A stretch of DNA of 34,786 bases. Source: Priapulus caudatus (Eukaryota > Priapulida > Priapulimorpha > Priapulimorphida > Priapulidae). The translations under genes were made by a program, and so were the position numbers. Below are positions 22,873 to 32,879 of this stretch, one piece after another; positions within the stretch are counted from its first letter, which is position 1, and every line of letters starts with the position of its first letter. Where the stretch lies: positions 81,191 through 115,976 of the forward strand of contig NW_014577262.1 of NCBI RefSeq assembly GCF_000485595.1, given 5' to 3'. Under the pieces are notes generated by a model. The model saw only the letters and a list, made by a program, of their open reading frames with translations, searched no databases and was not told where the DNA came from.

Positions 22873-23434
22873 GCTAATTACACTGCTTCATTTTTGCTGA
22901 TATTGGTTTGGGTACGTGGGATACACAATACATGTACTAACAACGTACGCCTACTCAGGCTGGAGTTGTACACGTGATTTATAGCTTAATTATTTCTTTG
23001 TCAGAAATAATTAATTAGTTAAATCATTTATTTACCTATCTACAGAAAAATGGCACACTCAAGAATTTAGATTATGAAATTTATTTAGCAACAAACATAC
23101 AATAAAGGTGACATTTTAATCCATGTTACAATACATTTTACCTCACAAATACGTGTAAAAACAATATTCCAGCACAAGTGCAAATACAAAAACATCCACA
23201 ATTAAAACAGTTAATAAAGAAATATTATATCGATTTTATTCTGCTCCTGTTTTTCATAGTTCTTTGATTGCAAAAATACTTTGATATAAACACTCTGCTG
23301 TTAATTTGTTGTTATAAATATTAATTGGATATAATTCAACTATACGTGCTCATTATCACACTGACGCAATGGCAAGGGTCAGGCTGATGCAGCTCCAAAT
23401 GACACTGATACAGTTGGTGTCGATTTAGATGGCT
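22873..23434 (-). other. RACGAP1 3' UTR and downstream sequence
   Basis: This AT-rich stretch follows the RACGAP1 stop codon and shows no coding exon. Minus-strand AATAAA hexamers lie at 23240-23235, 23085-23080 and 23032-23027. Any of them could be the poly(A) signal; I cannot choose between them. Confidence 0.4.
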
Positions 23435-23498
23435 CTAATGTAGCTGGGGAGATGCGAAAAATTGCTTTACAACCTTACCACCTTTCACCGATGACCAT
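23435..23498 (-). CDS. RACGAP1: RACGAP1 terminal exon with FFASP motif
   Basis: The last exon encodes [15 protein letters not shown] and then TAG. Human RACGAP1 ends GNFFASPMLK, so this exon fixes the true C-terminus. The acceptor is CTATTACAG|A, phase 2. Confidence 0.9.
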
Positions 23499-24710
23499 CT
23501 GTAATAGGCAACAGAAATAAGGAAGGTGTGAGTGAGAAATCGTTAATTTCATCAATATTATTGTAAAAAAGATGCAAGACAATTAAATAAACGCCTACCA
23601 ATATAGCTTAAAAAGTGCATAGCTTGATTTGGGCGGGGGTATATCGACAGTAGGTAGCCAGACCGTTCCAAACCGCATTCTAAATGGCAGCTGTTTATAC
23701 CTCTGACTCTTGCCGATTCCTCGTTGAGTGCTGTCAGTGTTGACAGGAGGTGCTGATCCAGGGGACTTCGTACAAGTGGCATTGCTGCTACTACCCCGCA
23801 GTGAGCCCAGCATGCTATGCAGATGAGAGACTGCCAAAAGAGAAATACAAAGACGTGACAGACTGTGGAACAGTGTGTGGTCAGAGAAAGCTCTTGGCCA
23901 AGGAGTTCAACTGATAAACATTTTAAGCGTAGCCAATGATCCGTATGCATGTTTGGTGGTCAAATTGGCACTTTCCACCATTTCTGCATACTTACTGGTA
24001 TTAGTCTTATCCATATAATCACATGAAACATATATGATCATAATGGTCATTCACAATGGCACATAGGTCAACCAATCTGTGTAGTTCAGCATAATTATTT
24101 AGTTCTACAATCATATGATAGGCATTAGTTTATCCTTCCACCTTTCACATCTATCATTATTCTGCCAATAATTTGGGGCTGTTTAATTACTATCTAATTG
24201 TTTAGCTAAAGATTAATTATCTGAATATCATTAGCTTGATCCAATATCTAATTATTCAAAACCTGTTTTGTATTTTTTGTATCTTTCAAGGCAGCAACAA
24301 AATAGTGGAACAGATTGTTCTATGAACCTGACTATGGCTTCTGAATCACACCTGGCAGAGTGTCGGGTGTCCTTGGTGAGATAGCCACGGTGGGAGGCAG
24401 TGTCAGGTGTGTCTTGGTTGTGCCTTCCCTAGGTGGCAGCTCTGTGCGCAAGACTCCATCCCAGAAGCTGTGCGGTAGTCTCAGGAGTAGCTCCACAACC
24501 TGGGCATGAACACACATCTTATACAGCGAGTTGCCACTCTCACGCATACATGCACGCATGCATCCAAGAATGCACAATCACGTATACATGCACACATGTA
24601 CACATACACACACATGCACATAGGCATGCTTGATCATGCACACATGTACGACCCCACGCACAAATGTACATGCATGCACGCATGCACACACACACACACA
24701 GACACACACA

Positions 24711-24769
<59 letters not shown>

Positions 24770-27700
24770 TAGCACGCACGCATGCACGCACACATAAACA
24801 CACACACGCATATATGCACATGTACATGCAAACATATGGTTCGTTACAGGTATTTACTACAGGTTTTTGTAACAGCTGCTGCAGTGTGTTTGCTGGCCAA
24901 TCTCACTTACAGCCGACTGTAGTCGGGACTCCATTAGCATGGCGTTGGCGTTGATGTTGGGGTCACTATAGCCCACCAGACATGGTCCAAAAATACGTGC
25001 AAGGCCGATCACTGTCATTTGTGTTGCTTTGTTCCTTTTGACACTAAAATAAAATGCAAGTCAAATTATTAGCTTATGGCTATTGCCAACAATAGACATT
25101 TCTAACATGAACTCCCTAATCAGTACACATGTTTCCAACATTGTGACCCACCAATTTCCACCACAAAGTTAGTTTTAGGAAACTGATACTATATGGGTTT
25201 TGATTGGGGTTTAAAATTACCATACCCATACCAACAAGAAAGGAATTATACAACCTATAGCTAGTTTTAGCATGCACATTTCAAACAGTAACAATTGATT
25301 AGCACTCAAAAGGGGAATTTAAAGCTTATTATATAAGTAGCAGTGTTTTATTAGATTCTGGGAATGTATTATACATCTTTCTTGAATACATGGGTATTAG
25401 CTGCTTATATAGGCAACCGGAATTTTTTTTTCTGATTAGGACGTTTTGTAAAGGCCGCCGCACACCAGCCGATTTTTACAAACGATGAAGCGATGAAGCA
25501 ATGAAGCGATGTAGGTGTGCGCGTTCATTTGTAGACGATTTTATTTTTATCGGGTGATCGTTCCAAATCAAACATGTTTGATTTTGAACCGATGAGCCGA
25601 TTTTAAGGCCGCCGCACACCTACATCGCTTCATCGCTTCATCGTTTGTAAAATCGGCTGGTGTGCGACGGCCTTAAGGCAAACAACAAAGTCTGAAAAAA
25701 GCAACTTACTTTTGCAGATGTGCCACCATAAAGGCAAGTGTGTGTCTGTTAGCAATAGGAAGCCTGTTCAAAGCGGTCACCAGCAGTTCCACACTATCTT
25801 TCTCTATAGATATCATTCAGTTAAATTTGGTATTATATTCCAACCAGTATCTATTCATATATCATACAACATCAAGATGTTAGTTGGTGTGTTGCTAAAT
25901 CAAGTTGAACAAAGTCATCAGTTTAAGTAACAACTTTTACCTTTATTTAGAGAAATTTGCAAGACACGCTATGCCAGAAAAGCATTAATGCTGCATGGAA
26001 CAAACGAAATTTGGTACGGTGACATGGAACAAGGAGTAGCAGACAGGCTTACCAGCAGCACTGGTGAAGTCCTTCCACAGATGGTAGGTGATGAGCGGTT
26101 CTCTCAGATCACGCAAGAATGCCTTAATGGCACTGCATACCGTGTGTATTTCACTCATCTTTGCCTACACACAAAAACATCGGTGATGTGACACGAAAAA
26201 CATATTTCAAAACTGCATGGACTGTTCCTATAGATTAACTGCAGCCTTCAATTTATTGTCTTGCTTGTGGAGATGGGCAAAGAAATGGCATGGTCGTGGA
26301 ATACACGGCCAAATTAAAAGTATAGGAATCACACTAATACTAGTGCATATATATACCAAATATTGTGGGCCCTTTCCTTTCATGAAGGCATCACTCAGCT
26401 CTTTCACTTCTTTGACCGACCTGAAACAAATTCAGTTCAATTGCGGTGAGAGACTGGACTGCATTTTAGTGACTACTCAGTGAGGGACACACTTTAGTGA
26501 CAATCAAGTACGGGACATACTTTAGAGGTAACCAAGTTAGGGATTCATTTTAGTCCATAAAATGAATATTTCACCAATTAGTACTACACTTCTTAGTCAC
26601 CGGTCAAACGACGTGTGTGCACGGACCTACAAAAATGTTTTGCGACCATGCAAGGGATTACACTCACCCCGGTATACGATAGATGCCAATCTCCGACAAC
26701 CCTTTTGCTTCCACCTCCATGACACATCGCACTATGAGACCAGGAACCCTGGCACCATCTAACGGTGCATAGTCAGCAACAACCCCCTGCATGAAATGTT
26801 TCAATGGTTGGTTTAATTGTTACTACAGCTTTTTAGTAGGCTTAATATCGAGGGACTAATATATAGTTTCTCACTATCTCCTTTATATAATCCCCTGCAG
26901 TGTCTAATTAAACAGTAATGACCACAATAGGATCAAAATTCAGCACAGGTAAAAATTCTCGGTATTAACGGCAATAATTTTCTTTGCCATGTCTCTACTT
27001 GTTTTCAGATTTACTGCAAGTCAGACTAAAACTCAGGATGCCCTAATTAGCTCATGTTTCTGCAGGTTTTTTAATATTATTGAATTTCTAGATAAATATA
27101 ATATACCTTGGAGTTCACTGCAGTGGCCATGGTTGGTACACGGTAGGGGATGCATGGCACAGTGGCATGACTTCCACACCTCTCATGACAAATGATCCGG
27201 CAATCTTCACAACAGTAAGCAAATCAATTATTGCACACTTACAAACTGGTTGCATCACAAATTAATGAACACATGAGAAACTAGCTAGTTCCTTTATACC
27301 AGAAATCACAAAAATACTTCTGAACATCTGTTAAATGTAGAGATAGCTGTGTGAGACCCAGTGATAAAGTTGAATTGACAATGTATATGCGATTGTGTAA
27401 TAAAATTCATTCAAGGACAGTCACTTAAAAATAGCCCTTGGAGGAACTTTGCAGTTGTACGTGCTGGTACTTGCTTGTCCATCGAATGGCAAACATGCAA
27501 GCAGCAATACATATATGCTACTACTAGAATTGAGATCCTCGATCAGCACCACATTGGAACGGCACGTAGTCAAACTTTACAAATATATCGCAAACTCGCA
27601 GTGTGCGTAGATAACACTTACAGTTTATAATTTACACTACAATGTTGCCATATACACAACACAGTGTTGGCAAATAATGGGAAACTATACAACCTCTGCA

Positions 27701-30617
27701 TTTTAATGCCGTCTTGCCAAACTTGATACGACCTTGACATGGATCGCAGGTCTCAAGAGTGAAGACGGTTTTGGAGCAGAAATCATGGACCTTGTAAAGA
27801 CCCATGTGAAGGCCACTCTTTGGGGACCTGCAAGTGGGTGAGATGTGAAAAAGCCTAACACAATAAAGACAGATCAATGGAAATACCTGAGCCATCCTTA
27901 GAAGTGTGACAATAAAAATATGGTTCAAACCAAATTTTTAATTGTGATTTCATATAGCATTTGAAATAAAATGGGATTTTTTATTGGTACTACAATTGCT
28001 GTGTATCACATGCATTTTACTTAGGCTAATGGCCTTTGATTTTATTGTAATGCACTACCTTATCATGCTGTAGTTGAATATAGGTCTTACTGTATCTGTG
28101 CATATATAATTCACATGTGCACCATACTTACACCATTATGACATGGCTTGAGCGTGAGTTGCCCGGTGAATTCGTTGCACTGTGACACCTGCCTCCTTCA
28201 CGTTGGGCCACAGCTGGTGTGACTTCCTCAGCTTCATCCACATCAATATCTGCAATGATATATCTATGAGCTACACTAGACATAGCTATACTTAGGGGCC
28301 TTCTACAATTACCAGGAAAGAGGGTGAAGGGTTTTGCATGCTTTTACAAAATACAAATAAATGCCATTCCATACCATTCCCCCATGCTAAAAAATTGCAT
28401 GGTCTGTGTGCTTGTGATAGCTTTTATAATTAATTACAAACGACCTTGCCACAGCCTGGCAAAACATTTTACTAAACTTACGCCTCTAAGAGGTGGTGCC
28501 ACCTAGTGACATATGTGACAAATATTTTATATTCCAGACCAGAATCACTCTGTGTCCACCGAGATAAATGTTCTTGTGAGACCGTGTCTATGTGTTTGCA
28601 CGTGTCCCTGTGCCCATACATCTGTGTAGGTAGGGTATTGTGAGCACAGTCAAACCTGTACCAACAGCCACCTCTGTGAAACAGTTACCTGTCTATCCTT
28701 TTGATTGGTTTTCATTCGTATATGGGTTACCTGATCATTTACAATAAATACAATAGAATATTATGTTACACCTTAAGTTATAATTTTTGAACTGGGAGTC
28801 GTAATTAACAATTGATTCTAAACCTCATGATTCGTACTGACGTGATCGAGAGATGCTGAGCTGGGATTCACTCATGCTTCTTCTGAACATCTTTCGGGGA
28901 GGAAGCTGAGCAAAGTCAAAAGGATTACTGTCTGTGACATCCGAAACATCACTCAAAACGACGCTGATTTTGCTCATCAGTGACTCTTCTTGCTCAACTT
29001 GTTTCACTTCGCCATCCTGGAAATGCACATTAGGCATCTATGGTACAGCTGCAGCTTATGACAAAATATTACTGTTGTCCATTATTTTTGTTAACATCAC
29101 GGAAGATGCTAATATCATTGGTAATATCACCGTTACTCTTTCTGTAGGCAGCTTCATCATCACTATCATTATCACCATCTCTATACTCATAAACTTATCA
29201 TCATTATAACAACAATCACCATCATTGTTATCATCATCATCCGTTGTCGTCATCGCCGCTCCTAACGTCGCCGTCAACATTTATCCATTTATGTATTTAA
29301 TGACGGTAGATTGGAAAAAATAACTTGAGTTTGCAAGCTCGTCACCGTACACCGTTTTAATCGCTGTCACCATGCTAACATTACTGTCACTATCGGCGTC
29401 CTGATCATAGCTAGAGTTTTACTGACAGCTGCTACATTATACGTTATATCACATACTTCAATTACCACATTAGCTCACCTCTCCGCGCCGCCTTTTTGAC
29501 ACAGCATGCGGCCGCTCCACTTGCAACTCTGTAGTATCCACTCGTTTCGTGTTCCTCACAACAGGTGTCAGCAGCAGTTCACTGCAATTCGTACAGTCGC
29601 TCCCACTACATTGCGAGGTAGAGAGGAGGTCGCCAGTGATAGAAGCCGAGTTAAGTGAAGCGCAGGACATGTCCTCACCTGTGTACCTGTCCCCTGCACC
29701 ATACACCCTGCTTTGGCTGCAATTGCAGAAAAGTAGATTTAACACAGCTGATACTGTGATTTAATTGTCTTATAAAAGAGAATAACAATAAAGTGACTCG
29801 GCATAACTTGTATAATAACAGATCTTAACTTGCTGCTGGTGTTAATATAGCAGGTAGTTGTGCTTGGCACTCATCTATTGCAAGAACTGTGATTTCTCTC
29901 TAATCAAATTTGAATATAATTGTATCATGTTTAATCAATGCCCTTGAGATGGTGAAAAAAAAGTAACATCAGAAAGAGAAGTGGCATATGCACACAATAT
30001 CATCTACTGAATAGAAAACAGAATCCAGCATTACTACCAAGTGCTTAATTAGGTTTCTTGAGGCATAATCAGATCATATAACTGTCATATATTAATCGTA
30101 CTTCCTGTAGGTGGCACCGGCAGTCAAAGGGCGCCTATCTAGCAGAGTGAGCATGGTCATTCGTCTATCTTCTTCAGATTGGTTCTGACCTGAATTCTGC
30201 ATAACCTTACGTATCATGCTCAGCTTTTCTTCCTGAAGCAAAAAAATACTATATTATCAATCTGAGCCTGATAACTCTATGCCCCTTGGACATTGTACAG
30301 GGGTCAATGTCCATTGTATTATTAGGTTGATCAAGCTAGACTGATTTGTGTTTTCCTGACTTGTACCAAAATTTTGTGGCACTTTCTATTCACAAAACAC
30401 TATTTTCAGATTTCACTATTTATGCCCTATTGCAAAAATGGTCAACTACCGCTACCTGCCAATCACTCCAGGCAGATAGGTGAATTGGTGAGTTGGGTGG
30501 GATTGTTTTGTGGCGATGGGTTCTGTCCCTAATATACTGTATAGCACTATACAGTACTATACTTACTGTAATACTATGCATATATTATTTAATACTACCA
30601 CGAACATATATAATTAC

Positions 30618-30670
<53 letters not shown>

Positions 30671-32824
30671 CACTAGTAGTGTAGTAGTACAGTATTACGT
30701 ATCAGCGTATATTACATGTAAGCGTTTTCAATGTCAGAAATGACATCAGAAGGCAAAACATACCAATTTCTCAATTTCATTCTCAGCCTTCTGCCTCTTC
30801 CCCATCTCATTTTCAATCTGCCACCTGGAAAGATTGTCACATAATTTCCAATACATTAGCAACATATATTATGCAAAACTACATTAATGAACAGAAACCA
30901 ATAACAAATTGGAATGTAGAGAACACAAAAGCATGAAACAGACATCTACCTGAAATATATCCATAAAGTAGTAATGTCTGTCTCAATTGGTCATAATGTT
31001 ACTTGGAGAAGGGGCACAAGGTAAATGTGACAATGCCTTCAGGCCTTCCTCTTTAAATCAATCTGGCTACCGTAGAGGGCTCTGGGTACGACCCAGCTGG
31101 CTCAGCTCAACACCTTCACTAAGCAATACCAACAGATGGGTGTGGCCAGGCTTATAAGGGGAGGATGCCTAGCTCCCCACTTCCCAAGGTGGATGCTTCG
31201 GCTATAGAAGCCAATAGTATGTTCCACAAAGGCAATATGGTACTTTTAGGAGTCTAAAAGAAAATATTGGCATACTTTTTTTTATAATAGCTGGATCTAG
31301 TTAAGTTTATGTTGGTGTAACATACTGCTTCATTGGCATGTCGACCAGATCATTAAGAATTTTGTAGCTAGAGCATGGCCAATTGTGTCTTAGATACATT
31401 TGTCTCCGAAGACTTTCAACCCAATTCCTTTAACATCTGTTACACTGCTGCTATTACGATGCCTGTTGATGATATCTGTAGCCAGGCACTCACCTCTGGA
31501 TCATCTCTATATTCTGCTTAGATTTATGATCATGTAGTATCGTAGATATAGAATCTGTAATATGTATAGTTAAGTTGAGCGGTATTGCTTGAGCTTGTCA
31601 TCAGCTCTTGTGACCTGCTGCCACCTAGTGTCAGAATCAAACAATAACCGCTGCTCAACTTAACTATACATATTACAGATTCTATATCCACGATACTACA
31701 TTAATGTAGTATCGTAGATATAGAATCTGTAATATGTATAGTTAAGTTGAGCCTTTCGTCTGCGATCGCGATCAAGAAAAGAAGCAACGCATGAAGCGCT
31801 ATGCCGACAACCACGGTAAAACTTGCACATCTCGAATCACTGTTGGTGACACGGTGTTTGTCCGTAGAGATGGAATGGTTCCAAAGCATCAGTCACCATA
31901 TCTTCCGCAGCCATACAAAGTGGTGAGAAAGCGCGGATCTCGTATCATAGTTCGTTGTGGCAATCACTACATTACGCGTAACTGTTCTCGTTTCAAGTTC
32001 TATAGTGGTCCTTTCCCTCACAATCACCACAACGATGATGATGACGACATTGAAACTGACTTCGCGCCAAACGCACATGATGTCCCAATGCCAGCAGGTC
32101 ATCCGCCACCTGCTGTACCAAGGCGCAATCCCCATCGCGAGCGCTGTCCTCCATTACGCTTTCGCGATTTTGTACCTTGACTGACTAGTCAAAAGTGAAG
32201 TTTTATTCAAATGCCCTGGTCAGAGGTGTGGCCAATAAGCCATATATCCAGAACTATATCAGTGACCAGATGGGTTTTTACTTACGTTGCATTTGTGAAT
32301 GATGTAATTGATTTAAGATATACAGTTGATGTTTTAGTTGATGTTGAAAGCTGTATAGGCATTTTGTCACATGGTTATAGTTGTGAATTTTAAAATCTTG
32401 TTTCTTGTAGGCTGCAGATTTTTCAAATAAGATTGTGAGGCGAATTAAACCGTCGGTGTAGTGCCGACGGCAATCCGCCTCGAAGACAGTGTCAGGCAGG
32501 GAGTTTGACTGGGGCGGTACATCTGTCAAAGGGTAACGCAGGTGTCCTAAGGCGAGCTCAGCGAGGACAGAAACCTCGCGTAGAGCAAAAGGGCAAAAGC
32601 TCGCTTGATTTTGATTTTCAGTACGAATACAGACCGTGAAAGCGTGGCCTATCGACCTTTTGACTTTAGGAGTTTTAAGCAAAGAGGTGTCAGAAAAGTT
32701 ACCACAGGAGATAACTGGCTTGGCAGCAAGCGTTCATAGCGACGTTGCTTTTTGATCCTTCGGTCGGCTCTTCCTATCATTGTGAAACCGAATTCACCAA
32801 GCGGTGGGGTGTTCACCCACTAAT

Positions 32825-32879
<55 letters not shown>

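Noticed and set aside
24332-24351. Stop codon just past the RhoGAP exon as the RACGAP1 C-terminus
   Set aside because: A phase-compatible donor at 24352 leads to two further exons ending in the conserved FFASP tail, so the stop lies in an intron.
24711-24782. CRISPR-like array
   Set aside because: The units are continuous 4-bp repeats with no spacers, in a eukaryotic intron.
31494-31533. Possible extra RACGAP1 exon reading [12 protein letters not shown] with a GTGAGT donor
   Set aside because: It has no acceptor because the transposon repeat begins at its 5' edge. Joining 33746 directly to 30824 keeps phase and aligns to human RACGAP1 without a gap, so no extra exon is needed.
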